From: Pseudalkalibacillus sp. SCS-8
GTDB lineage: Bacteria; Bacillota; Bacilli; Bacillales; Fictibacillaceae
Reading direction: 5' to 3'
NCBI RefSeq assembly: GCF_040126055.1
Contig: NZ_CP143541.1
Coordinates: 1,984,001-2,048,000, forward strand
DNA: 64,000 bases
Position 1 is the stretch's first letter, and every line of letters begins with the position of its first letter. Shown piece after piece: positions 1 through 9,657 of the stretch. The translations under genes and the position numbers were made by a program. Under the pieces are notes generated by a model, which saw only the letters and a program-made list of their open reading frames with translations, was not told where the DNA came from and made no database searches.

Positions 1-2703
1 TCATCTAATCATGGCGAAATGAAACAGGATGCTGCGACAATGAAGAAGGTGGTCGCTGCAGTCAAACTAGTCGAGAACATCCGTACTTACGGACATCTCG
101 CTGCTGAAACAAATGCTTTAGGTGACATAGAAAAGGATTCACACCTTTTAGATCCTGCTGAATATGGACTTACTGAAGATGATTTGAAGGCGATTCCTGC
201 TGATATTGTATGGAGTGAAGCACCTGACAATATTAGAGACGGATATGAAGCCATTTCACGACTGAAGGAAATTTACACGAAATCATTAGCGTACGAATTC
301 AGTCATGTCCATGATGAAAAGGAACGAAAATGGTTGTATGACATGGTAGAAAGCGGTTCCGTATTCCCATCAATGTCATCAGAGGATCGAGTGGGGCTTT
401 TGAAGCGCCTTACTGAAGTGGAAGGTTTTGAAAAGTTCTTGCACCGTACATTCGTCGGGCAAAAACGCTTTTCGATTGAAGGACTCGACTCCATGGTCCC
501 GATGCTCGATAGCATCATCCAGGACGGGGTGAAGGATGGAGCAGAGAATGTCATGATCGGCATGGCGCACCGAGGACGTCTGAACGTACTCGCTCATGTG
601 CTTGGTAAGCCATATGAAAAGATATTTGCAGAATTCGCCCACTCTCCGAACAAAGAGCTTGTCCCATCTGAAGGTTCTACAGGAATAAACTATGGATGGA
701 CAGGGGATGTGAAATATCATCTAGGCGGAAACCGTGAAATAGAAGAAGGAACCTCTAAACCGGCAGTCTTGACCCTGGCCAATAACCCGAGTCATCTGGA
801 ATATGTCGATCCAGTTGTTGAAGGGTACACGAGAGCCGCACAAGAAGACCGAAGTGAAGCTGGTTATCCGAAACAGGATGTCTCGAAATCCTTCTCCATC
901 CTCATTCATGGGGATGCGGCTTTCCCTGGCGAAGGTGTCGTTGCGGAAACGCTTAACTTGAGTCAGTTGCCGGGTTACAAGATTGGTGGTGCTGTGCATA
1001 TCATCGCCAACAATCTGTTAGGATTCACAACAAAAAGTACGGATTCGCGGTCTACGAAATATGCAAGTGACCTAGCCAAAGGATTTGAAATTCCGATCAT
1101 CCACGTTAGTGCGGATGATCCAGAAGCATGTATTGCAGCAATTAAGTTAGCATATCATTATCGCATGAAATTCAAGAAGGACGTCCTTATCGACCTCATT
1201 GGCTATCGCCGTTATGGTCATAACGAAATGGACGATCCAAACGCAACGAATCCAAGGCTATACAATAAAGTGAATAATCGGGACACTGTCCGTTCACTAT
1301 ATGCAACGACTCTTCAAAATAATGGAGTCATTGATGAAGAGAATGCCAAGAAAATGGAACAAGATGTTCAAGAATTGCTTCAAGCCAAGTACGATAAAGT
1401 GGAAAAACATACAGATGATGATGATGAAGTAAATGAAATAAATACGCCAGAGGAAATTGTGAATGGTCTTCCGAAGGTCAAAACATCCGTTGCATTGGAT
1501 GAACTTAGAACGTTGAATGAAGGTTTACTTGAATGGCCTGAAGATTTCAAAGTCTATCCAAAACTCGAAAAAATCTTGAAGCGTCGTGAAAAAGCCTTGC
1601 TTGATGACGGAAAGGTTGATTGGGCACTAGCTGAAACGTTAGCATATGCAAGTATATTGAAGGATGGTACACCGATTCGATTAACCGGGCAGGATTCGGA
1701 AAGAGGTACGTTCGCTCAACGCCATCTTGTCCTACATGATCATGAAACGGGCAAAACGTTCTCGCCGTTACACACCCTTCCTGAAGCAAAGGCATCCTTT
1801 GCGATTCATAATAGCCCACTATCAGAAGCATCTGTTGTCGGTTATGAATATGGGTATAATGTCATTGCGCCAGAAACATTGGTACTATGGGAAGCTCAAT
1901 ACGGTGATTTCGCAAACGCTGCACAAGTCATCTACGATCAATTCGTTTCTGCAGGACGTGCTAAGTGGGGACAAAAATCAGGAATGGTCCTCTTGCTTCC
2001 TCATGGATACGAAGGTCAAGGGCCTGAACACTCAAGCGCACGTTTAGAAAGATTCCTGCAGCTGTCGGCTGAAAACAACTGGACAGTGGCAAACTTGACA
2101 AGTGCTGCTCAATACTTCCATATTTTGAGGAAACAAGCTGCGATCTTGGATAAGGATGAAGTTCGTCCTCTCGTCATCATGACTCCAAAGAGCCTGTTAA
2201 GAAACCCGCGCGTTTCTTCCGCTCCGAAAGAATTCAGCGATGGAGAATTCTTGCCTGTCATGAGACAGCCTAAACATGATGTTAAAGAAAAGGAAGTTAA
2301 ACGCCTACTCTTATGTTCAGGTAAGGTGGCCGTTGATCTCCAGACTGCAATGGAGTCCAATGATAAAGATTGGAATTGGGTAGACGTTCTTCGTGTTGAA
2401 CAGCTTTATCCATTCCCAGAGGACGAAATCATTGAATACCTGGAGAAGTATGAAAACCTAGAAGAAATTATCTGGGTACAAGAAGAACCGAAGAACATGG
2501 GAGCTTGGACTTACGTGGAATCCAGAATCAAATCGATTGCTTCCAACCGCGTCACCATCTCTTACATTGGTCGTCCAGACCGCTCCAGTCCTGCTGGAGG
2601 AGAGCCAGATGTTCATAAGAAAGAACAAGAACGAATCTTAGATCAAGCACTGAACCTGAAACAGACGAACACTGTGACAACTGAAGGAGGTAATGTATCG
2701 TGA
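1..2703 (+). CDS. odhA: 2-oxoglutarate dehydrogenase E1 component, 5' end outside window
   Basis: Thiamine-diphosphate E1 subunit of the 2-oxoglutarate dehydrogenase complex (TCA cycle, cytoplasm); decarboxylates 2-oxoglutarate and passes succinyl to the lipoyl group of OdhB. The frame is open from base 1, so the ATG at 19 is internal: about 900 residues are visible against roughly 944 in B. subtilis OdhA, and the missing part is the N-terminal 45-50 residues. Seen: the [14 protein letters not shown] motif, the ThDP motif beginning [18 protein letters not shown] and ending IIANN, and [13 protein letters not shown]. The stop overlaps the GTG start of odhB by 4 bp, so the two are translationally coupled. 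Identification is near certain; only the 5' end is unknown. Confidence 0.96.
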   Translation, partial: SSNHGEMKQDAATMKKVVAAVKLVENIRTYGHLAAETNALGDIEKDSHLLDPAEYGLTEDDLKAIPADIVWSEAPDNIRDGYEAISRLKEIYTKSLAYEFSHVHDEKERKWLYDMVESGSVFPSMSSEDRVGLLKRLTEVEGFEKFLHRTFVGQKRFSIEGLDSMVPMLDSIIQDGVKDGAENVMIGMAHRGRLNVLAHVLGKPYEKIFAEFAHSPNKELVPSEGSTGINYGWTGDVKYHLGGNREIEEGTSKPAVLTLANNPSHLEYVDPVVEGYTRAAQEDRSEAGYPKQDVSKSFSILIHGDAAFPGEGVVAETLNLSQLPGYKIGGAVHIIANNLLGFTTKSTDSRSTKYASDLAKGFEIPIIHVSADDPEACIAAIKLAYHYRMKFKKDVLIDLIGYRRYGHNEMDDPNATNPRLYNKVNNRDTVRSLYATTLQNNGVIDEENAKKMEQDVQELLQAKYDKVEKHTDDDDEVNEINTPEEIVNGLPKVKTSVALDELRTLNEGLLEWPEDFKVYPKLEKILKRREKALLDDGKVDWALAETLAYASILKDGTPIRLTGQDSERGTFAQRHLVLHDHETGKTFSPLHTLPEAKASFAIHNSPLSEASVVGYEYGYNVIAPETLVLWEAQYGDFANAAQVIYDQFVSAGRAKWGQKSGMVLLLPHGYEGQGPEHSSARLERFLQLSAENNWTVANLTSAAQYFHILRKQAAILDKDEVRPLVIMTPKSLLRNPRVSSAPKEFSDGEFLPVMRQPKHDVKEKEVKRLLLCSGKVAVDLQTAMESNDKDWNWVDVLRVEQLYPFPEDEIIEYLEKYENLEEIIWVQEEPKNMGAWTYVESRIKSIASNRVTISYIGRPDRSSPAGGEPDVHKKEQERILDQALNLKQTNTVTTEGGNVS

Positions 2704-3992
2704 GTGATATCAAAGTACCAGAACTTGCAGAATCGATTTCTGAAGGAACGATTTCAGAATGGTTAGTGAACGTAGGAGATAAAGTCAGCAAAGGGGACCC
2801 TGTCTGTGAACTAGAAACGGACAAAGTCAACGTTGAAGTTAGTGCAGAAAACGATGGTGTCATCGAGGAGTTCTTGAAAGATGCCGGCGATACTGTTGAA
2901 GTCGGTGAAGTCATCGCTAAACTCAATGAAAACGGAGAAGCTTCAAGTTCATCCGATCAAGAGGAAAGCAAAGAAGCTTCCAAAGAAGAAGAGAAAACAA
3001 ACGAAACCCCAAGTGCTAGTAAAAATGATGCCGAGCATAAAGCAGAAGAAAACCAGGATGAAGAGCAACAGGATGATACGGACCGTCCAATGGCATCTCC
3101 TGCAACACGCAAGCTAGCTCGTAAACTCGGTGTTGATTTGAATAAAGTGAAACCAAGCGATCCATTAGGACGAGTTCGTTCAGATGATGTCCGTGCTCAT
3201 GCAGAGCAGTCTCAGTCTGATAAGAGCTCTGAACCTAAACAGTCTAAAGAGAAAAAAGCATCAAGCACTTCTGAGCAGCAACAATTTGATAAGCCTGTAG
3301 AACGAGTGAAGATGTCCCGCCGTCGTCAGACGATCGCAAAACGGCTTGTTGAAGCACAGCAAACGGCTGCGATGCTGACAACGTATAACGAAGTGGACCT
3401 TACTGCAATCGACGACCTTCGTAAGCGTCGTAAGGAGCAGTTCCTTGAGCAGAATGATGTAAAACTTGGCTATATGTCCTTCTATACAAAAGCTGTTGTA
3501 GCTGCATTAAAGAAATTCCCGAGACTGAACGCTGAAATTCAAGGCGATGAAATCGTCCTTAAGAAATTCTACGATATCGGGATTGCAGTCGGTGCAGAGG
3601 AAGGACTGGTCGTTCCAGTCGTACGAGACGCGGACAAGTTGAGCTTTGCCGACATTGAAAAGGAAATCAAGAATCTGGCTCAAAAAGCGCGTTCGAAGAA
3701 ATTGACGCTGGATGAACTACAAGGTGGATCCTTTACAATTACAAACGGTGGCGTATTCGGCTCATTGATGTCATCTCCGATCCTGAATGCTCCTCAAGTC
3801 GGAATCCTTGGTATGCATAAGATCCAATGGCGTCCGGTTGCGATTGATAAAGAACGTATGGAAAACCGTCCAATGATGTATATTGCTCTCTCTTACGACC
3901 ACAGAATTGTCGACGGAAGTGAAGCAGTAAGCTTCCTTGTAAAAGTGAAAGAACTGCTTGAAGACCCAGAATCACTATTATTAGAAGGATAA
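2700..3992 (+). CDS. odhB: Dihydrolipoamide succinyltransferase (E2 of 2-oxoglutarate dehydrogenase)
   Basis: E2 core of the 2-oxoglutarate dehydrogenase complex; transfers succinyl from lipoyl-lysine to CoA. 430 residues from a GTG start with SD GGAGG at about 2685-2689 inside odhA. Domains: N-terminal lipoyl domain (about 1-75) with the lipoylated Lys42 in ETDKVNVEV; a charged Ser/Glu/Lys-rich linker (about 80-130); the peripheral subunit-binding domain (about 130-165, [16 protein letters not shown]); a second linker; and the acyltransferase domain with catalytic His401 and Asp405 in DHRIVDG. The [11 protein letters not shown]1/E3-binding motif and the odhA neighbour favour the succinyl over the acetyl enzyme. 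E3 is not in this window. Confidence 0.97.
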   Translation: MSDIKVPELAESISEGTISEWLVNVGDKVSKGDPVCELETDKVNVEVSAENDGVIEEFLKDAGDTVEVGEVIAKLNENGEASSSSDQEESKEASKEEEKTNETPSASKNDAEHKAEENQDEEQQDDTDRPMASPATRKLARKLGVDLNKVKPSDPLGRVRSDDVRAHAEQSQSDKSSEPKQSKEKKASSTSEQQQFDKPVERVKMSRRRQTIAKRLVEAQQTAAMLTTYNEVDLTAIDDLRKRRKEQFLEQNDVKLGYMSFYTKAVVAALKKFPRLNAEIQGDEIVLKKFYDIGIAVGAEEGLVVPVVRDADKLSFADIEKEIKNLAQKARSKKLTLDELQGGSFTITNGGVFGSLMSSPILNAPQVGILGMHKIQWRPVAIDKERMENRPMMYIALSYDHRIVDGSEAVSFLVKVKELLEDPESLLLEG

Positions 3993-4007
3993 TTACTCTT
4001 TACCTGG

Positions 4008-4035
4008 AGGCTGGCCATATTGGTCAGTCTCTATT
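4008..4035 (+). terminator. Possible terminator after odhB
   Basis: A stem with several G-T pairs (AGGCTGGCC against GGTCAGTCT) follows the odhB stop. The T-tract is weak (CTATTTGTAT), so termination may be partial. Confidence 0.4.
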
Positions 4036-4076
4036 TGTATGACATTTAAGCTGAGCGACTTAAGGGGGGAAAGACT

Positions 4077-5033
4077 ATGAAACGAGGTATACTGTCACTT
4101 GGTGAGGCATTAATCGATTTCATCCCTTTGGATGAATCAAACAGTACCTACCAAAAGAGCCCTGGGGGAGCACCCGCCAATGTTGCGGTTGGAGCAGCTC
4201 GACTTGGAGCGAAATCAACCTTTGTCGGTAAAGTAGGAGACGATGTACTTGGTCATTTCTTAAAAGATACGTTTACCCAATACGGGGTTCATACGCACCA
4301 TTTGTCTTTGTCTAAGGATCATCGTACAGGCGTAGTATTTGTTACGAACGGAAAAGATGGTGAACGGAGCTTTGACTTTTATATCAACCCAAGTGCTGAT
4401 CGTTTTCTTGACCGAGAAGAAATCAATCAAGAGGATTTATCAAATCATAAAATCCTCCATTTCGGCTCCATATCCCTTATTAGCAATCCATCTAAAGAGG
4501 CGACCGAATATGCTGTACGATTAGCAAGAGAAAATGGCCTTCTCATCTCCTATGACCCGAACCTCAGGCTCAGTCTTTGGGACTCTGAAGAAACCGCCAA
4601 AACGACAATTCGATCCATGCTTAATCTAGTCGATGTTTTGAAAGTCTCTGAAGAAGAGCTTCAGTTTTTAACGGGGGAGGATGATATCGTTGAAGGAATG
4701 AATCGTTTGATGCTCCACCATTCCATTCCAATGTTACTTGTCACATTGGGGGCAAAGGGAAGTTATGTTTGTATGAAGAATGGCTATGAACATGTACCAG
4801 GGATACCCGTACAAGCCATTGATACGACAGGTGCTGGTGATGCATTCATGTCAGGTATCCTCTATTCATTGGATCAACATAATGAAGCACCTCATGAATT
4901 GACCTTAGAGGAGGCTGTAAAAATAGCAAAATTCGCTTCCGTATCAGGAGCTTTAGCCGCCTCGACAAAAGGAGCGATGACTGCACTCCCCACTTTAGCA
5001 GAGGTCAACCAGCATCTTGAAGACATGAATTAA
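4077..5033 (+). CDS. PfkB-family carbohydrate kinase, fructokinase-like
   Basis: Ribokinase/PfkB-fold sugar kinase, 318 residues, full length for the family; probably phosphorylates fructose or a related sugar with ATP in the cytoplasm. Seen: N-terminal substrate signature GGAPANVAVGAARLG (about residues 30-44) and C-terminal signature TTGAGDAF with catalytic base Asp255. SD is GGGGGGAAAG just before the ATG at 4077. It stands alone between two hairpins, with no PTS, permease or regulator beside it, so the substrate cannot be read from context. Fructokinase is the best guess from overall resemblance; 2-keto-3-deoxygluconate or other PfkB kinases remain possible. Confidence 0.85.
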   Translation: MKRGILSLGEALIDFIPLDESNSTYQKSPGGAPANVAVGAARLGAKSTFVGKVGDDVLGHFLKDTFTQYGVHTHHLSLSKDHRTGVVFVTNGKDGERSFDFYINPSADRFLDREEINQEDLSNHKILHFGSISLISNPSKEATEYAVRLARENGLLISYDPNLRLSLWDSEETAKTTIRSMLNLVDVLKVSEEELQFLTGEDDIVEGMNRLMLHHSIPMLLVTLGAKGSYVCMKNGYEHVPGIPVQAIDTTGAGDAFMSGILYSLDQHNEAPHELTLEEAVKIAKFASVSGALAASTKGAMTALPTLAEVNQHLEDMN

Positions 5034-5078
5034 TTGAAAAAGGTTATGTACAAGAAACACGCCTAATAAAGCAATCAA

Positions 5079-5104
5079 AGAGGGACCCATTGTCCCTCTT
5101 TTTC
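5079..5104 (+). terminator. Terminator between convergent genes
   Basis: Perfect 7-bp stem AGAGGGA/TCCCTCT followed by TTTTT on the + strand, serving the sugar kinase. The same stem faces the convergent YjcZ-type gene, whose stop is at 5110, with a weaker T-tract in that direction. Confidence 0.8.
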
Positions 5105-5109
5105 ATATC

Positions 5110-5256
5110 CTACCAGAAGCAGCATCCATCGTATGAACCACTGCTGTATTTTTTCTTACCGCCAGTGAAAGAAGCTCCCACAATAATCAACAGAATAAAC
5201 AAGACTACAATCAAGGCAAAAGATTTACCTTTAAAGCCATGTTTTTTATCACACAT
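5110..5256 (-). CDS. YjcZ-type small sporulation-associated membrane protein, 48 aa
   Basis: 48-residue protein read on the - strand from ATG at 5256 to TAG at 5110, with a perfect AGGAGG SD (5265-5270) 8 nt upstream. The core FALIVVLFILLIIVGASF is the single hydrophobic segment typical of the YjcZ family of tiny proteins found in Bacillus sporulation cells. The N-terminus is charged (MCDKKHGFKGKS) and the C-terminus ends in GCCFW, which departs from the Gly/Tyr-rich ends of most family members. Molecular function is unknown for the family. It is convergent with the sugar kinase. No convincing sporulation promoter was found upstream. Confidence 0.8.
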   Translation of the reverse strand: MCDKKHGFKGKSFALIVVLFILLIIVGASFTGGKKKYSSGSYDGCCFW

Positions 5257-5401
5257 CTACTTGACCTCCTCTCAGGTATACGTAATATGTATATGTAAAA
5301 TTTCGTTAAAAGGACAGGCTATTATTCTATGAACTCTATAAAATGGGCATAATTTTGTGGTTGAGTTACAAAAATAACGGTTTTACGATTACTAGTTTAG
5401 G

Positions 5402-5427
5402 ATATACCTATCGGGGAATGGGTATAT
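5402..5427 (+). promoter_or_regulatory. CsoR-like operator candidate upstream of the copper genes
   Basis: Inverted repeat ATATACC (5402-5408) and GGTATAT (5421-5427) around a G-rich centre, about 20 bp ahead of the SHOCT gene, which is followed by a multicopper oxidase. CsoR sites are known to have TACC...GGTA arms with a G/C-rich core. The spacing and location fit; binding is inferred, and no csoR gene lies in this window. Confidence 0.45.
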
Positions 5428-5448
5428 TGAGATGGAAAGGAGCTGATC

Positions 5449-5694
5449 GTGATGATGGATGATGGAGGCATGAATGGTGGAATGATGGGGGGAGGATTTT
5501 TCGGGTACGGAATCCTATTTATATTAATCATTCTTGCTATCATTTTCATTACTGTATGGATGTTCCGATCCAAACCAAAACATCGTGAGGATCATTCGTC
5601 TGAAACTTCTCATGAAACCCTAAAAAGACGGCTCGCAAAAGGTGAAATTTCAGAAGAAGAATATGATCGAATGAAGCGAAAATTAGAAGAGTGA
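5449..5694 (+). CDS. Small SHOCT-domain membrane protein
   Basis: 81-residue protein. A Met/Gly-rich N-terminus (about 1-17) leads into one transmembrane helix (about 18-42, YGILFILIILAIIFITVWMF) and a C-terminal SHOCT motif (about 56-81: LKRRLAKGEISEEEYDRMK). Starts at GTG 5449 (or ATG 5452) with SD GAAAGGA. SHOCT motifs are short helical modules at the ends of many membrane proteins and are thought to mediate oligomerisation. The Met-rich N-terminus, the operator upstream and the multicopper oxidase 120 bp downstream suggest a role in copper handling, but this is context only. Confidence 0.85.
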   Translation: MMMDDGGMNGGMMGGGFFGYGILFILIILAIIFITVWMFRSKPKHREDHSSETSHETLKRRLAKGEISEEEYDRMKRKLEE

Positions 5695-5812
5695 AATATT
5701 GGACTGTATGATGTATATCATGCAGTCTTTACATTTGCGTCATCCCTTCATAGTTTCTCCACATTTGCAGGGTACAGTAGCTCTGAATACTAAGAATCGA
5801 GAGGTGAACAAG

Positions 5813-7342
5813 ATGAACAAAAAAATAATCGGCTCGGTTCTCATTGTTGTTTTAGTAGCATTGGGCTTTTGGGTCTTTTATCAATCTCCATTTTACAGTG
5901 GAGGTGCCCAAACGCTGCCCAATGGGGTAACCGAAGGCGGTACAAGCATCATGAACATTGGAACACAACAAACAGGTGAACGAGAAGTCAAAACTTTCAA
6001 CCTGACAGCAGAACAAAAAGAATGGGAAATCGACAATGGTAAAACAGTAAAAGCTTGGACCTATAACGGAACGGTCCCTGGTGAAGCATTGACGGTTACC
6101 GAAGGCGATTATGTGAAAGTAAATTTAAAAAATGAGCTTGATGTGCCAGTAACGATTCATTGGCACGGTGTTTTGTTACCGAACAAAATGGATGGGGTCC
6201 CAGGGTTGACCCAAGATGCTGTACAGCCAGGTGAATCCTTCACGTATGAATTTATCGCAGATGATGCGGGGACTTATTGGTATCACTCCCACCAACATAG
6301 TTCAAAACAAGTGGATAAAGGCTTGTACGGAGCATTTATTGTAGAAGAAAAGGAGAAAAAATACGAGAAGGAAAAAGTATTCATCTTAGATGAATGGGCC
6401 ATTGAGGATGAAAAAAGAGAAATGTCCAACATGCCGGGGATGATGATGGGTGGCATGGATGGAGATGGTGAAGCGGATACCAAACAAATGTATGATACCT
6501 TCACCGTTAACGGAAAGTCGGGAAAACAAATTGAACCTTTACAATTGAAAGACGGTGAAACCGCAAGACTCCGATTCATTAATGCAGGCTTTCAACAGCA
6601 TCGTTTGGTATTTCCTGAAGGAACGATGAAGGTGATTGAAAATGATGCTGAAGCAGTTGTCGGATCGGATGGTTCAGCAAAAGTGCTGGAGATTGCACCA
6701 GGTGAGCGGATTGATGTAGCGTTTACGATGAAAGGTGACAAACTGGTTATCGGGGAAGACCCTGACGTAGAAAATGCGGAAGACCTGCAGATTCCGGTGA
6801 TATCCGATTCCAATGGAAGTCAAGTTCAAAAGGAAAAGTTAAACGTTTCAGCAGGTAGGTCAGTAGCAGACGGCACTTCTTTTGGGAGTGAAAATCTAAT
6901 TTTTGATAAAATACCTGATGCGGATGTTACGTATGATATGAACCTCAACATGGGGATGGAAATGGGTGAGGGAATGCAGTTCCAAATTAACGAAAAAGTA
7001 TTTCCAGATACTCCTCCGATCGAAGTGGAGGAAGGAGATGTCGTAAAAGTAAAATTGAAAAACACTGGGCATATGAATCATCCGATGCATCTACATGGCC
7101 ACAGATTTCAAGTTACTTCGAAAAACGGACAAGAATTCGAGCAACCGATTGTAAAAGATTTAATCCACGTCAAACCAGGTGAAGAATATATCGTCTATTT
7201 TAAAGCCGATAATAAAGGCGAATGGCTGTTTCATTGTCATGATAACAATCATGCTGCCAGGGGTATGGTGAAAATCGTGGATTACAAGGAAGTCTTTTCC
7301 CCATTTCAGATAGGCGGAGAACATGGAAATGAACCAAATTAA
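5813..7342 (+). CDS. Membrane-anchored multicopper oxidase
   Basis: Extracytoplasmic multicopper oxidase, 509 residues from ATG 5813 (SD GAGGTG). The frame is open upstream to 5699, but without SD support. One N-terminal transmembrane anchor (about residues 4-22) is followed by three cupredoxin-like domains. Copper ligands are visible: HWH at 116-118, HSHQH at 158-162, HPMHLHGH at 423-430, and HCHDNNH at 474-480 with a probable axial Met485. A Met-rich insert (MSNMPGMMMGGM) sits mid-protein, as in copper-tolerance oxidases of the CueO type. Likely oxidises Cu(I) or organic substrates outside the membrane. CotA/laccase activity is an alternative. Forms a probable transcription unit with the SHOCT gene. 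Confidence 0.93.
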   Translation: MNKKIIGSVLIVVLVALGFWVFYQSPFYSGGAQTLPNGVTEGGTSIMNIGTQQTGEREVKTFNLTAEQKEWEIDNGKTVKAWTYNGTVPGEALTVTEGDYVKVNLKNELDVPVTIHWHGVLLPNKMDGVPGLTQDAVQPGESFTYEFIADDAGTYWYHSHQHSSKQVDKGLYGAFIVEEKEKKYEKEKVFILDEWAIEDEKREMSNMPGMMMGGMDGDGEADTKQMYDTFTVNGKSGKQIEPLQLKDGETARLRFINAGFQQHRLVFPEGTMKVIENDAEAVVGSDGSAKVLEIAPGERIDVAFTMKGDKLVIGEDPDVENAEDLQIPVISDSNGSQVQKEKLNVSAGRSVADGTSFGSENLIFDKIPDADVTYDMNLNMGMEMGEGMQFQINEKVFPDTPPIEVEEGDVVKVKLKNTGHMNHPMHLHGHRFQVTSKNGQEFEQPIVKDLIHVKPGEEYIVYFKADNKGEWLFHCHDNNHAARGMVKIVDYKEVFSPFQIGGEHGNEPN

Positions 7343-7353
7343 GCCTAAACTCG

Positions 7354-7385
7354 AGCTCCATCAATAAGATGGAGCTTTCTTTCTG
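7354..7385 (+). terminator. Terminator after the multicopper oxidase
   Basis: 9-bp stem AGCTCCATC/GATGGAGCT with a short loop, then TTCTTTCT. Confidence 0.75.
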
Positions 7386-7468
7386 CGGTAAATATAAAGG
7401 AATAGAACCGATTTCAAAGAAAATATAGAGATAAGAAATACTTAGTCTGAAAGAGAGGAATTATACCT

Positions 7469-7897
7469 ATGTATGAATTGAAAACAAAAGAGAATGACAA
7501 TAGTGTAATTGAGTTCATAGAGAATGTAGAGAGTCCAAAAAAGCGTGAGGATGCCTACCGCCTATTGGATATTTTCACCGAAACCACAGGTTATAAGGCG
7601 AAAATGTGGGGACCAAGCATTATAGGATTCGGCTCGTACCATTATAAATATGAATCAGGACATGAAGGGGACGCTCCACTTGTGGGATTCTCACCTCGGA
7701 AAGCAAAAATCAGCTTGTACTTTGCTGTCGGTGATGATGAGAAACGTGAGGAACTGTTAAAAGAGTTCGGGAAGCATACTTCTGGCAAAGCTTGTGTTTA
7801 TATAAACAAAGTGGCAGATATTGATGTGGATGTCCTACAAGCACTTATCAAAAGATCGATTGAATTTTTAGAGGAACGATATGAGGTAAGAAAATAA
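7469..7897 (+). CDS. DUF1801 domain protein
   Basis: 142-residue cytoplasmic protein that fits the DUF1801 (YdhG-like) fold over its whole length. The helical N-terminal part contains KKREDAYRLLDIF, the middle has the characteristic MWGPSIIGFGSYHYKYESG segment, and the C-terminal half has SLYFAVGDD and CVYINKVADID. Biochemical function is unknown for the family. SD is GAGAGGA at about 7452. It lies between two terminators, so it is its own transcription unit. Confidence 0.88.
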   Translation: MYELKTKENDNSVIEFIENVESPKKREDAYRLLDIFTETTGYKAKMWGPSIIGFGSYHYKYESGHEGDAPLVGFSPRKAKISLYFAVGDDEKREELLKEFGKHTSGKACVYINKVADIDVDVLQALIKRSIEFLEERYEVRK

Positions 7898-7908
7898 ATA
7901 CTTTAAGA

Positions 7909-7937
7909 GGGAGACTGTTTACCACAGTCTCTTTTTT
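7909..7937 (+). terminator. Terminator after the DUF1801 gene
   Basis: Stem GAGACTGT/ACAGTCTC (7911-7931) followed by six T residues. Confidence 0.85.
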
Positions 7938-8020
7938 AATGCAATTTGTTCAATAGTTCGCATCCATAAAGGAAATACTCTACTCTAGGGGGATTTGTTG
8001 GAAAAGGAGGGGCAGATGTA

Positions 8021-8360
8021 ATGAAATTCCACATACTCGGTGATGAGACAGCGATTGTAATTGACGTCATAAAAAGAATGTATCCTGAAGCAACCGATTT
8101 TTGGGATGTAAATTGGCTAAAATGTAACATCGATATTCGTATACCAGGCTATAAGGCTCATTTCGAAGCTGCTTTACAAACGAATGAACTGGAAACATTC
8201 TATTTAAATATAGAAAAAATGCAAAAACGAATGCTAGGGAAAGCAGTTTTAAATAATATGGAGGAGTATATTCAACTTTGATCAAACGTACTTAAAAGGA
8301 ACAATAAAAGAACTGAAGGAGATCTTAACCAAGTATCCTGTAATCGGAAAACCTACATAA
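8021..8360 (+). pseudogene. WapI-type immunity protein, broken by internal deletion and frameshift
   Basis: An intact-looking 86-codon frame starts at 8021 and stops at 8281. It opens like WapI-type immunity proteins: MKFHILGD, then DFWDVNWLKC and LNIEKMQKRMLGKA. A different frame from 8277 to 8360 encodes 27 residues beginning FDQTYLKGTIKELKEIL and ending PVIGKP, which reads as the usual C-terminus of the same family. From memory such proteins are about 140 residues, so some 30-40 central codons are gone and the two ends are out of frame. No toxin gene of the WapA type is beside it. Family assignment is by recognition, not by search; the broken state is seen directly if the assignment holds. 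Confidence 0.6.
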
Positions 8361-8478
8361 GGAACCGTTCTAATTTATCCCAATAATACCTTGTGTTTAT
8401 TATTATGTCTTGCTGAACAAGCAGAACGCTTTATTATTTATTGCAAATGTTTTATATTTCTTCTTTAAGGAGGTTTTA

Positions 8479-9417
8479 ATGATGAAAGCAATTGTTATCG
8501 ATCAATATGGTGGAAAAGAGACTTTAAAGGAACGTGAAGTAAATACACCATCTATAAATGATGAACAGGTATTAGTTGAAATTCATGCCACATCTATCAA
8601 TCCTATTGATTGGAAAGTAAGGGAAGGCTACCTTAAAGAGATGCTCCCATTTGAATTCCCGATCATTCTCGGTTGGGATGCAGCTGGGGTAATCATACAA
8701 AAAGGTGAAAATGTTACGGGATTTGAAGTTGGAGACCGTGTTTTAACAAGACCGGCAACAACCAATCATGGTACTTATGCAGAATATGTAGCTGTCGAAG
8801 AGAACCTACTGGCGAAAATGCCTGGAGATATGAGTTTCGAGGAAGCAGCTTCCATTCCTCTTGCGGGACTTACGGCATGGCAATGTCTAGTTGATTTCGG
8901 TAAGATCAAAGAAAATGACAAGGTGCTTATCCACGCTGGTGCTGGTGGTGTAGGGAATTTCGCTATCCAGATCGCCAAAAGCTTCGGTGCCTATGTCGCA
9001 ACCACAGCCAGTGAGAAGAATCATGAGTTCTTAAAATCACTTGGAGCAGATGAAATCATTGATTATAAGCAAGCCGATTTCTCAGATGTACTACAAGATT
9101 ACGACATCGTCCTGGATTCGATCGGTGGAGAAGTCCAATCCAAAAGCTATGAAATCTTGAAAGAAAATGGAAAGCTCGTATCAATCGTACAACCGCCTAA
9201 CGAAGAAGAAGCTGCCAAGTATAAAGTTGAAGCAGGATTTGTATGGTTACAGCCTAATGGAGAACACCTGACGAAGCTAGCTGATTTATACAAGACCGGG
9301 CAATTAAAACCGATAGTCGGTGAAACTTTCGATTTCACTGAAGAGGATTTACGTGAAGCACATGCTCTCAGTGAAACACATCACGCAAAAGGTAAAATCG
9401 TTATAAAAGTAAAATGA
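8479..9417 (+). CDS. NADP-dependent zinc-independent alcohol dehydrogenase / quinone oxidoreductase family
   Basis: Medium-chain dehydrogenase/reductase of the quinone-oxidoreductase branch, 312 residues from ATG 8479 (ATG 8482 is the alternative; SD AAGGAGG at 8467-8473 suits either). GroES-like N-terminal domain (about 1-120, with TSINPIDWKVREGY) and a Rossmann domain with GAGGVGNFAIQIAK near residue 155. The cysteine and histidine ligands of zinc-dependent family members are absent, so it should act without zinc, reducing quinones or enones with NADPH. The true substrate cannot be read from sequence. Monocistronic: a strong terminator follows. Confidence 0.88.
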   Translation: MMKAIVIDQYGGKETLKEREVNTPSINDEQVLVEIHATSINPIDWKVREGYLKEMLPFEFPIILGWDAAGVIIQKGENVTGFEVGDRVLTRPATTNHGTYAEYVAVEENLLAKMPGDMSFEEAASIPLAGLTAWQCLVDFGKIKENDKVLIHAGAGGVGNFAIQIAKSFGAYVATTASEKNHEFLKSLGADEIIDYKQADFSDVLQDYDIVLDSIGGEVQSKSYEILKENGKLVSIVQPPNEEEAAKYKVEAGFVWLQPNGEHLTKLADLYKTGQLKPIVGETFDFTEEDLREAHALSETHHAKGKIVIKVK

Positions 9418-9424
9418 ATTTGTT

Positions 9425-9462
9425 AACAGCAAGTGCTTAATCAAAGCATTTGCTGTTTTTTT
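9425..9462 (+). terminator. Terminator after the oxidoreductase
   Basis: Stem AACAGCAAGTGCTT against AAGCATTTGCTGTT (one G-T type mismatch), then a run of T residues to 9462. Confidence 0.88.
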
Positions 9463-9556
9463 AAAAGGAAAAGAGGGATAAGGGCTTAGGAACTATATTG
9501 TCCTTTTTTGTTTTTCTAGTTTACATAAGATTCATTATAGGAACCAATTGAAAATA

Positions 9557-9604
9557 AAACAAAATCCCGTCTCAATATTAAGTATACTCGAGATATTGAG
9601 ACGG
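9557..9604 (-). terminator. Terminator after the MFS gene
   Basis: On the - strand the stem CCGTCTCAATATCT...AATATTGAGACGGG is followed by ATTTTGTTTTATTTTC. It lies about 50 bp beyond the MFS stop. Confidence 0.8.
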
Positions 9605-9657
9605 AACGGAAAAATTCCACTTTTACAATATAGATTGCATTTTATTGTGAATCGTCA

